Shown here piece after piece: positions 56,190-64,000 of a stretch of DNA of 64,000 nt. The position numbers and the translations under genes were made by a program. The stretch lies in contig NC_052515.1 of NCBI RefSeq assembly GCF_014356525.2, positions 25,780,065-25,844,064 of the forward strand, written 5' to 3'. Numbering within the stretch: position 1 is the stretch's first letter; each line of letters opens with the position of its first letter. This DNA is from Nilaparvata lugens (lineage: Eukaryota; Arthropoda; Insecta; Hemiptera; Delphacidae). Below the pieces are notes generated by a model. It did no database searches. It was not told where the DNA came from and saw only the letters and a program-made list of their open reading frames with translations.

Positions 56190-57100
56190 TAAATGATAAA
56201 TATAAAGTGAATTCAAGTTTCAGTTTTAACTAAGGGAGGGGTGACATTCATTGTATCCTGTATTCTATGTTCACAGGACACAATACAGGATTTTCATGTT
56301 TTCGTTCTTATTAAAAATCTAAAATGATCGAATTATCTAAATTGATAATTTAATAAATCTTAATGGATGAGTAATAATGAACTATTGAGAATTCAAAATT
56401 ACGAATTGTTCCCAACTTCTTTTTCCAAGATTATTTTTCCCAACTGTTCCTCTACTGATAATCGATGAATGTTAGAACCTCTAACCCTTGAAAAGAATGT
56501 TATGAATTTCAAAATTTTAATCGCCTGAACTACCATATTTTAAAATCTGGATATTTCGAATACGAAAATTATAATAATTTTACCACTCGGTTATTTCTGA
56601 AACAGGAAAATATTCACATTGCCTAGTTCATAGTTCTGTGGATTCAATTTAATAATTCATACCCATAATTCGAACTCATAAAAATATTTTTTAATGACTG
56701 ATGATATTCTTTAAAACAATATGGAGGAATGATAATCACTTTTAGCAAATCCAAATGCCACTAACAACAACGTTCTATTGTTTTAATACCATCAACCAAT
56801 CACAAATCACATCCGACCACCATTTTGTTGTAGTAGTACACACCTTGGTTCCTTCCTAAACGCCTTCTCATTGGCTGTTGATGTCATATAGACGCCATTT
56901 TGAGGGACGGGCCAACTCTGACCAATAGAAGCAGTTATTGCTTGAACAAGATTCTAGTCTAGAAGAAAAATATTATCAGAGAGAAAAGGGGGATATCCCC
57001 TTAACACTGGTATTATTCACTTGAATATTGTTGAAGGGTTGTCATTTTGTAAAATTCTGAGCGCTCACCTCATCTTGTTAAATTCAAATATAGATGCTTG
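56190..57100. other. No recognised feature
   Basis: AT-rich DNA; 56840-56960 is somewhat GC-richer. No ORF or repeat is supported. Confidence 0.4.
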
Positions 57101-57102
57101 AC

Positions 57103-57991
57103 TATAGTGAGGTCCACGCTACAATGGCAGTAGTGAAAGATGGCAGATCATCGTTGCCGATCCTCTGTCTTAACATTGCCTCCTATAGACGGTAGCTGAT
57201 ACAGGTTTATTGATTCTATTATATTAAGCAAGCAATTTCTGTATATTTGTATATATTTTTATATCTGGTTATTTATGTTTAACGGATCTCGAAAACGGCT
57301 CTAACGATTTACACGAAATTTGGAACATAGTAGGTTTATGATATGAAAATTCGATTGCACTAGGTCTCATCCCTTGGAAAACTCGCTGAACGACATTAAA
57401 GGGATAATTCATCCTTGACTGAAACAGCTGTGGATAGTAAAAAAGTGAGTGAGCGAATGAGTATGTGAAAAATCAAAATATCGCATCCCCGAAATTCATA
57501 AGATAATATATAGCCAGCTGTGAAATTTAAACACGATCATTTTAGAGAATTGTGTTCTGTTTATCAATAAATAAAAATAACGAGCGAAGCCCGGTTTGGT
57601 TATTTATATTTGTAACATTTTATTATATTTTATTTGTTTTGTAATTCTTTGTTATTTTGTTATGTCTTGTTTTGTGTGTTTTTAATAAATTGAAAATTGA
57701 ATTGAAGCTCGGTGCCCCGATATTGTAATATTAACTGTTCATTCTCGTTTAAAATTATCAATTATATTTTATTAAGCAGAAAATGATATTTTTCGATGAT
57801 TTCATAATAAATTTTTATTAATAAGAGGAAATATTTTGTTAATTAATTATAAAACACACATTGTTGAAAGACGATCTGGCAACAAATCAAAGCAAGAACG
57901 AGATAGCGTTATCAGCTTTGTTGAATGATAGACAAGGATACCAATAGCATTGCTAATCAAACACTGACATTATAACGTGGACCTCACTATA
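57103..57991. mobile_element. TATAGTGAGGTCCACG inverted-repeat element, copy 2, with nested element G
   Basis: The ends match 16768-17150 (TATAGTGAGGTCCACGCTAC and ATAACGTGGACCTCACTATA). The interior is split at about 57225-57735 by a reversed element G, itself interrupted at about 57593-57708. Confidence 0.8.
57225..57735 (-). mobile_element. Element G, copy 2, reversed and interrupted
   Basis: Matches the reverse complement of 39171-39605 (GCTCTAACGATTTACACGAA, GCACTAGGTCTCATCC, AAACACGATCATTTTAGAG, GCTCGGTGCCCCGATATT). About 115 bp of T-rich DNA with AATAAATTGAAAATTG is inserted near its 5' end. Confidence 0.75.
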
Positions 57992-58720
57992 GATTATATA
58001 TTTTTTCGAAAGTCGGATTATGTAATGAATCGACGATGCTATGATGATTACCGAAATTGAATCCTAATAAGAAATTCCATTGACAAAAGTCAATGAAATT
58101 ACCAATATGCCGAATGAAATTACCGATATGAATGAAATTACCAATTCCAGCACAATTCCGTAAATCAATCACGTACAACCTCTACATATTCTTACGAAAT
58201 CCTCCAGTTTCACGTTCGAAAAACTCCCCCAACATTCCCGATTTTATTAATCAATTTCCTCTGTCCAATCCCTTGCCAACTCGTATCGAATTCAAAGGAA
58301 GTCATCAAATTTCAAAAACGACTCTGCTCAAAGCCCGGCTCAGATTAAACAGTTAACCCCAAAGCAATACTGCCGCTGCCGCATGTCGACTACTCGCGTA
58401 TCGATATGTATAGATCGATCGATATATCGAAAGTGGGTCTCCACTGCAGTAGAATGAACACATACATCCAGCTCGATGGCTTTGATTTGATATTAAATAT
58501 TGACTGTTGTTGCTACTGTAGAGTGTCGTGTTGTAGCCATTTGATTCGCTCGCGAATTCAAATTTGGGGCGTACACAACCTCCCCCCAAACTGGCGAAAT
58601 TTCTACCCCATGAAAAGGATTCGTTTGAATTTCGTCGTCCTTGCAAAGACATACAAGAGAGAGATAGAGATAGATAGAGAGAAAACAAGAGAGACAGAGG
58701 GAGAGATGGATAGAGATTGA
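57992..58720. other. Unassigned; GC-balanced segment about 58350-58640 with TATCGATA
   Basis: 58350-58640 is less AT-rich than its surroundings and carries TATCGATA at 58399-58406 (DREF-type element in flies), followed by ATCGATCGATATATCGA. Open frames at 58132-58356 and 58353-58720 have no recognised domain. Confidence 0.4.
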
Positions 58721-58840
58721 TTGATTGATTGATTGATTATATGCCTTTATTAGGGCGGAGTCCTAAGGATTCGTTTGAATTTCGTTGTACAAGAGAGATA
58801 GAGAGAAAAAGAGACAGACAGAGGGAGCGAGAGAGAGAGA
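58721..58840. mobile_element. (GATT)n retroposon tail flanked by a duplicated segment
   Basis: ATTGATTGATTGATTGATTA, then TGCCTTTATTAGGGCGGAGT. AAGGATTCGTTTGAATTTCG and GAGAGATAGAGA occur on both sides (about 58614 and 58763). Confidence 0.55.
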
Positions 58841-58841
58841 T

Positions 58842-59235
58842 TGATTGAGTACTTCATTTATGTAGATTACAATATATACTGGTTTATACACTTATATTTA
58901 TTTATTTATTCATTTATTTTGTCATTTATTTATTTATTTATTCCATTGGCATTACAGATCATAGTTATAATAAATATAATATGATTGGGAGAAGACAAGA
59001 GGATAGCCCAAAACTGTCTTCTCCCAAATTTTTACAAATATTTTTTTTATTAATATTATATACGATAGCTTACAATACAGCAAACTTATAGATGAATTTG
59101 CATAATATAGCTGAGAGAATAATTATTATTGAACTGTATATGATATGGAAAAAGCAATTTGGAATAACTATAGATAATATTGTTATGCATCTACATAAAT
59201 ATTAAAAATATCCTTTCCACCAACTCTCTACCAAA
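58842..59235 (-). mobile_element. S1 short retroposon, copy h, reversed, split by a retroposon tail
   Basis: Reverse complement of S1 from the tail (GATTGATTGAGTACTTCATT) to the head (CCACCAACTCTCTACC). About 58918-59062 is foreign: on minus GGGAGAAGACAGTTTTGGGC, a loop, CTTGTCTTCTCCC, then AATAAATAAATAAATAAATG. Confidence 0.82.
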
Positions 59236-59297
59236 TTCATGAGAGAGGGTGAGAGAGAAAGTGAGAGAGAGTTAGATTGGGACTAAGAAAGAGAGAC

Positions 59298-59340
<43 letters not shown>

Positions 59341-59470
59341 GAGAGAGAGAGAGAGTGTGAGTGGGAAACAGAAAGAGAGAATGTGAGTGAGTATATGAGG
59401 AAAGAGAGTACGTTATGAGAAAGAAAAAAAGACAGAGAGAGTATGTGGGTGAGAGAGAGAGAAAACATAG
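59225..59470. repeat. (GA)n-rich tract
   Basis: GA dinucleotide runs with short interruptions, adjacent to the head of the reversed S1 copy. Confidence 0.9.
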
Positions 59471-60095
59471 AGTAGTTTTGAAGCCTTGGGATCAGTTATA
59501 GCTCTACAGAATACTTGGTGGATGAGGCTGATATTTGTTGGCAGTTAGCAACTTTGTGCACTAGTTATCGAGGCTATATTCGTCAGAGTTCAATTAGCGC
59601 TCGCTGATTGGCTTAGGCAAACTTGTCAACCCCAGAGACTGCAGTGAAAGGGATGTGCGACAAACTGATATAATCTTAGATTCACTTTGAAAAAGTGGAT
59701 TGTAGAGGATATCAGGTTATGACGATTCTCTTTGAGCTGGAAACAGAAATTCATCGCAGGGAAAGTATTGCAGGGTGAGGCAGTATTCTGGTCTTGATAG
59801 ATAAATGAATACATTTTTGATTGAACTGGCCTGTTCAGTACTGGTCTTAAGTATATTTATTTGCTTTTCATTAATATTTTCTTGATCTGTTGGAGAATGA
59901 ACAGTTATAACTTTCATACATTTCCATTTACTGGCAATATATTTTTATATTAATTGAGGAGAGCAGCAGTTTTGTGCTAATGCCTGTTGTTCTTCTCAGC
60001 AAGGAATATTATTAATTTTTGAATTAATAAGTGTATTACTATTATTATTATCATAACGAAATAGACTTGTTTTTAAGTATTACGACTAAATAAAT
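59471..60095. other. No recognised feature
   Basis: Small minus-strand frames (59626-59917) lack domains. Confidence 0.4.
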
Positions 60096-60711
60096 AGTAT
60101 ATTTCGCACCTAGAGCAGAAAATGAGATTTTTCCAGCTCGAAATCGGTTTTCAAGTCCGAGGCTGTAGGCCGAGGACTAGAAAAGATTGGGAGCCGAAAA
60201 AACATTTTTGCCCGTGGTGCGAACGATATTTTTCGCCACACTACAGGTATTGCTGACAAAATAAATAAAGAGTACAAAATAAAGAATACTTGTTATCGTA
60301 CCTATCTCTTGATTTTAGTGGTAGAAGATTTGCAGTCAGGATTTCAGATTCTTTTAAAATTTCACTTGGAATATCACGGGCGTCGTCATCTTCAAGCATT
60401 TTTGAAAATTTTGAATGCGCTAATCAACAATAAATAATTGAATAAAACTGGTTGCGAAGCGAATTAGTTTGATTGGAAACTCGAACTGAAATCATGGCGA
60501 CTTCAACTGATGAAGAAAGTGGACACTCGCCCGATCTAGCGGATGACTTATTAACTACGGACTTCCATGAGCGGCTGGAAAGTGACACTTTCTGGCCTAG
60601 ACCGGAAAAGAAACCCTTTTTTGACGTCAGACGAGAGTCGTCTGCAAACAAGGTCTTTCAGATCTACGTAGGGACAGGAAAACAGCTGCTTTCTTTGCAG
60701 TGTGGCGAAAA
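60096..60711. mobile_element. CGCCACACT-bounded module, copy B, with its outer flank
   Basis: The core 60229-60711 is bounded by TTTCGCCACACTACAGG and TGCAGTGTGGCGAAAA. 60096-60228 repeats the outer flank of copy A (GCACCTAGAGCAGAAAATGA, GGCCGAGGACTAGAAAAGAT). The orientation is reversed relative to 39811-40400. Confidence 0.75.
60241..60399 (-). CDS. Small ORF MLEDDDARDIP, module copy B (52 aa)
   Basis: Same protein start as 40098-40247: MLEDDDARDIPSEILKESEI, LTANLLPLKSRDRYDNKYSL, FCTLYLFCQQYL. It is divergent from the plus-strand ORF at 60494, with 94 bp between the two ATGs. The stop falls in the bounding inverted repeat, so the frame may be the clipped start of a longer protein. Conservation between copies may reflect recent copying rather than selection. 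Function unknown. Confidence 0.4.
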   Translation of the reverse strand: MLEDDDARDIPSEILKESEILTANLLPLKSRDRYDNKYSLFCTLYLFCQQYL

Positions 60712-60757
60712 GAATATTTCTTCAAAAATGGAGCTGAGAAAATTTAGAACTAACTAG
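60494..60757 (+). CDS. ORF MATSTDEESGHSPDL, module copy B (87 aa)
   Basis: Reads MATSTDEESGHSPDLADDLL, TTDFHERLESDTFWPRPEKK, PFFDVRRESSANKVFQIYVG and TGKQLLSLQCGEKNISSK. Acidic N-terminus, no membrane segment, no domain I recognise. The equivalent in copy A has a premature stop and frameshift. The bounding repeat (LQCGEK) lies inside the frame, and the last codons run to the edge of an element R copy. A TTG at 60473 would extend the frame by seven residues, but the first ATG at 60494 is preferred. Confidence 0.4.
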   Translation: MATSTDEESGHSPDLADDLLTTDFHERLESDTFWPRPEKKPFFDVRRESSANKVFQIYVGTGKQLLSLQCGEKNISSKMELRKFRTN

Positions 60758-60990
60758 CAGGTAACCCGTGCTCTGCAAGGGTCTATTTCAAAACTTGACA
60801 AACTGAAAACTTGACGTAATGAGATCTTGAAGAATTGATAATAGGCCTATAACAATCTTCAGTTGATTAAGAAATTACATGCAAAATTTCAAGTTAATCA
60901 GTCTAGTACTTCCGACGTCATGATGCGTCAATCATAATTTTCCTATCCCGTACGTGTATAAGCCAGTTCTTTCCTTTATTATAGTATAGA
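60754..60990 (+). mobile_element. Element R, short copy
   Basis: ACTAGCAGGTAACCCGTGCT, CAAAACTTGACAAACTGAAA, GATGATGCGTCAATCATAA-like, CTATCCCGTACG, ending near TATTATAGTATAGATGG. Confidence 0.8.
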
Positions 60991-62410
60991 TGGATGGGTA
61001 TTCCATGAAAACATGTAAATATATTTTAAAACGCCAGTAATGCCTACAAAAAAGCGATTTGCACTTGGAGAATTCCATCTATCCTGAGACATTCATACCT
61101 GAGCAGCATTCAAAAAGACAGAGAGAGCCGTGAGTGAGTGTGCAAAATTTATATCAAGGAATAATGACTTTATTTCCAGGACTTAATTATTCAAACACAG
61201 TGAAATATTTCTAGTTTTCCAATTTTTATGAAACCGATTTAAAATTTGAAAACATCAGTTCTACTTCCAGAACATCAGCTCACTTTGTTTTACTCTATAT
61301 AATACGATTAGGCCTGGAGAAAGTTTTGAAGGTATGCGTCCGTAGAAATTTGTCGCGTATCAAATAGATGAATGATTATCAAGAAAAATTAGAAAAGATA
61401 TCAGGGACCTATTGCATGATAAAATACAGACTAATAATATCTGTATTCAGCTGGTTATCTATGAAAAATTACTTGAATATTAGCTTCTATTCTCTCATTC
61501 ACAGGGACCAGGTAGTTGGCTTTAGTGATATAATTTGAAAATTTTATAATAATTAATAGGTTTGACTCACGATGTAGCAAGTATATTATCGATTTTCGAA
61601 ATATTTTTCCACCAGGACAGTCATCAAGGTCTGTTTATGGAACGTATCTCTTTTTCAAAGAGCATGAGAAAAAAACTGCAAGTGATTTCTCGAAAGCCCA
61701 TCACATAATTTCCTCCACGAGCTTCTCTCTAAGTTCCTTTATTATACTTCGCACACCCTCTTTACTCACACTCTCTCTCTCTCCCATTCGTATTTATGAC
61801 GGCAGACAACAGAGCTATTCCCTTTCGATTTCTGAACACTGATATCCAATAACGAACAACAATGGCAAAAAATATCACTCAATAGCGTTTATTTTCCGAT
61901 TCATAATAACGGGGACTCTTCTCAACAAAGGAACTTCCTGTGAAGGCCTATACATTTTTCCACTTTTCTCTTTTTATTATTATTGTTGTTGTTGTTCTCG
62001 TTATTGTATTATTAGAGGAGTGTCCGAGATGTTCTCTCACTCCGCTTTCAACTTCTCCATCACAGTTTATTTCCTTTTCATAGGGACAGGGAGGGAAATT
62101 TCCCTTTCAACCTAACCTCTTCTTCATCGTTTTCTCCACTGATAACTTGTTTTATTGTTCTCCCTTAACTAACTTCACAAAAATTTTCCCACTTCATATT
62201 TACTTTTCTCACTACTCAATTTTGTTGATAATTGTTCTATTTCTGCTTCACACTTGCCCAATATTCTCCTTTTCCCTTCAAGCCTTTTTCTTCTACTCAA
62301 ATTAATCAACATTCAATTATAAATTACAACATCAATTACTCAACATTGAGTCTATTCTTTTCCATTATAATTACTCTTCTAGTTTGTTTTATTCCTATGT
62401 CCTTCTCTTC
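60991..62410. other. No recognised feature
   Basis: (CT)n at about 61765-61785; otherwise AT-rich. No cadherin exon or other gene could be supported. Confidence 0.4.
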
Positions 62411-62725
62411 TAATTCCTCTTAACATGTTTTCACCTCTGATTCGCTTTCTTTCCTCCCTTTTCTCCTTCATGTCAATTCTTCTGTTTCGAACTTCCTTCT
62501 TCTTCTTCTTCTTCCCCTCCTCCTTCACCTACACCTCCTCTTCCTACTTATACTCCTCCATATTTATTTCCTTCTTCTCTCCTTCATGTCACTTCTTCTG
62601 TCTCGCACTTCGTTCTTCTTCTCCTTTCCCTCCTTCACCTCCTCCTTCTCCTCATACTCCTCCTTCCCCCTTTTTTTCCTTTTTCTCCCTCTTCTTCTTC
62701 TTCTACCTCTGTGTCTACTATTTTT
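62411..62725. repeat. Pyrimidine-rich tract
   Basis: Two loosely repeated blocks of CTCCTTCATGTCA followed by TTCTTCTTC-rich DNA; low-complexity Ser/Phe frames only. Confidence 0.75.
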
Positions 62726-62825
62726 TCCTGTCCTCTCCTTATTTTACTGATAGAATATACTAATTATTTTACTTTCCAGTTATTAATGCACCATTTCAAG
62801 TAGCTAGTCAACTACATTGTGTCCT

Positions 62826-62834
62826 ACACACACA

Positions 62835-62886
<52 letters not shown>
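62826..62886. repeat. (CA)n microsatellite
   Basis: CA run interrupted once by ACCACA; it runs into (CT)n and then the S1 copy at 62914. Confidence 0.95.
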
Positions 62887-62889
<3 letters not shown>

Positions 62890-62913
62890 TACTCTCTTTG
62901 TCTCTCTCTCTCT

Positions 62914-63203
62914 CTTTTGGTAGAGAGTTAGTGGGGAGGATATTTTTAATATTCTTTCCAAAGAATGGACATTGATATGTCCAAACCTCCGCCAATTTAT
63001 GTAGATGCATAACAATATAATTATTATCTATAGTTATTATATTACAAATTGCTTTTTCATATCATATACAGTTCAACAATTATTTTCTTAGTCTATATAA
63101 TGTAAATTCATCTATAACTTTGCTGTATTGTAAGCTATTGTATATAAGACAGTATATATTGTAATCTACATAAATAAAGTACTCAATCAATCAATCAATC
63201 TCT
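62914..63203 (+). mobile_element. S1 short retroposon, copy g
   Basis: TTTTGGTAGAGAGTTAG through to AATAAAGTACTCAATCAATC, uninterrupted. Confidence 0.85.
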
Positions 63204-63324
63204 CATTTACACTTACTTTTAAGTTTATTCAACTATACCACTTATTTTTTTTTTACTTTTTTCATCTGAAATATTGTTTTGTTTTATTTTCTTTTACTGA
63301 GTATTGCTTGCTAAATTATAATTG

Positions 63325-63415
63325 TATTGGAGGGTTAAGTGTAAGAGAAGGCCGACTGCTCCCTAACTTCGCCCTCCTAGGTCAAAAATAAAGGCAGTCA
63401 TTCTATTCTATTCTG
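63325..63415 (+). mobile_element. S6 retroposon tail, copy 3
   Basis: GGAGGGTTAAGTGTAAGAGA, CTAACTTCGCCCTCCTAGGT, AAAAATAAAGGCAGTCATTC, then ATTCTATTCTG. Confidence 0.75.
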
Positions 63416-64000
63416 TTCTCTCTTTCAGTAGCTCTTTTCAATATCCTTCCATATTCTCCTCAATATTCATAACCGAAACCTCTCCACTGCTGCTTTCTTT
63501 TATATCCTTCATTTCCCAACAAAACAATAAACCAACATTTCTGTAATACTGTCAATTTAGTGGAAGCCAGTGAGAAAAGGAAACGATAGAGGAAAAGTGT
63601 GAAAAGCGGTTTTCTGTTGTGAACGGGAAGGCTTTTCCGGCTAGCCAGAAATTTTCTTCGCTGGTTTTTCCGCGTGATTTTATCGCCGTGTTTCAGCCGT
63701 CTATTTTTCAATTAAGATTGTGTTGCCTGTCAACTGAATACGAATGAAAGTTTCACGCCGCTTTTTAACCTCCTCCGGCCTTTCAAAAAACATCGAATTC
63801 CGGTTCCCCGGAACTTTTACGATGAAAATATCTCGACTGAACACTCAAGTCGATAACTCAGAGAAGTCGATTGGTGACAAGCTATGATAGCTCAACTGTA
63901 ACTCGATATTTTTCTAAAATAAAAATTAAAAATTTTTGTTCTGTGTTTTCCCCCACATTTGGTTCATTTTTTTTCTTGATTCGTTATGTCGTTATAATTA
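63416..64000. other. Unassigned, slightly GC-richer stretch
   Basis: An 83-codon minus frame at 63460-63711 is basic and has no recognised domain. No splice-bounded cadherin sequence was found. Confidence 0.4.

Noticed and set aside
61075..61150. Possible upstream cadherin exon on minus (reads LTALSVFLNAAQ before a GTATGAAT donor)
   Set aside because: No acceptor upstream in frame, stops close by, and no cadherin signature beyond chance similarity.
63460..63711. 83-codon basic minus-strand frame
   Set aside because: No recognisable domain, no family similarity, no supporting splice sites.

Overview
The window is AT-rich, intron-bearing eukaryotic DNA crowded with non-LTR retrotransposons, short retroposons, inverted-repeat (MITE-like) elements and microsatellites. 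It looks like an insect genome. Several repeats resemble ones I associate with Hemiptera, possibly planthoppers, but I cannot name the species and that part is low-confidence inference.

Only one cellular gene is well supported. It is a protocadherin of the Fat-like (kugelei / vertebrate FAT1-FAT3) type on the minus strand. Six exons are visible in transcription order: 38080-38187, 18364-18571, 11218-11278, 6122-6277, 2182-2283 and 176-328. Together they encode an almost continuous stretch of extracellular cadherin repeats, in the same order as in vertebrate FAT1. Both gene ends lie outside the window. Splice phases agree at every junction except that the 61-bp exon is one base short. The gene occupies about 0.8 kb of exon in about 38 kb, so nearly everything else here is intron or intergenic DNA.

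The repeats fall into layers. (a) Three 5'-truncated non-LTR retrotransposons lie at 27082-29748 (minus), 44755-46319 (plus) and 46629-50773 (plus). Each sits inside a copy of one short retroposon family, called S1 here. A fourth fragment ends at about 51836. (b) S1 and its relative S2 form clusters at 26.1-27.0 kb and 29.8-30.4 kb. (c) Many roughly 80-150-bp retroposon tails share a stem-loop, an AATAAA and a microsatellite tail. (d) Inverted-repeat elements are scattered throughout. They include a GTGCGTAC-ended family in several versions and a foldback made of two transposase 3' ends (30730-31301). (e) An approximately 97-bp satellite of about 26 units (52531-54970) is continuous with one end of a larger insertion, whose empty target is present at 24799-24807. 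(f) A module bounded by CGCCACACT inverted repeats carries two divergent small ORFs and occurs twice, in opposite orientations. (g) Kilobase-scale polypurine/polypyrimidine tracts are present.

I saw no tRNA, rRNA, CRISPR array or bacterial-type operon. Calls were made by eye; family assignments rest on remembered protein motifs and no database search was run.
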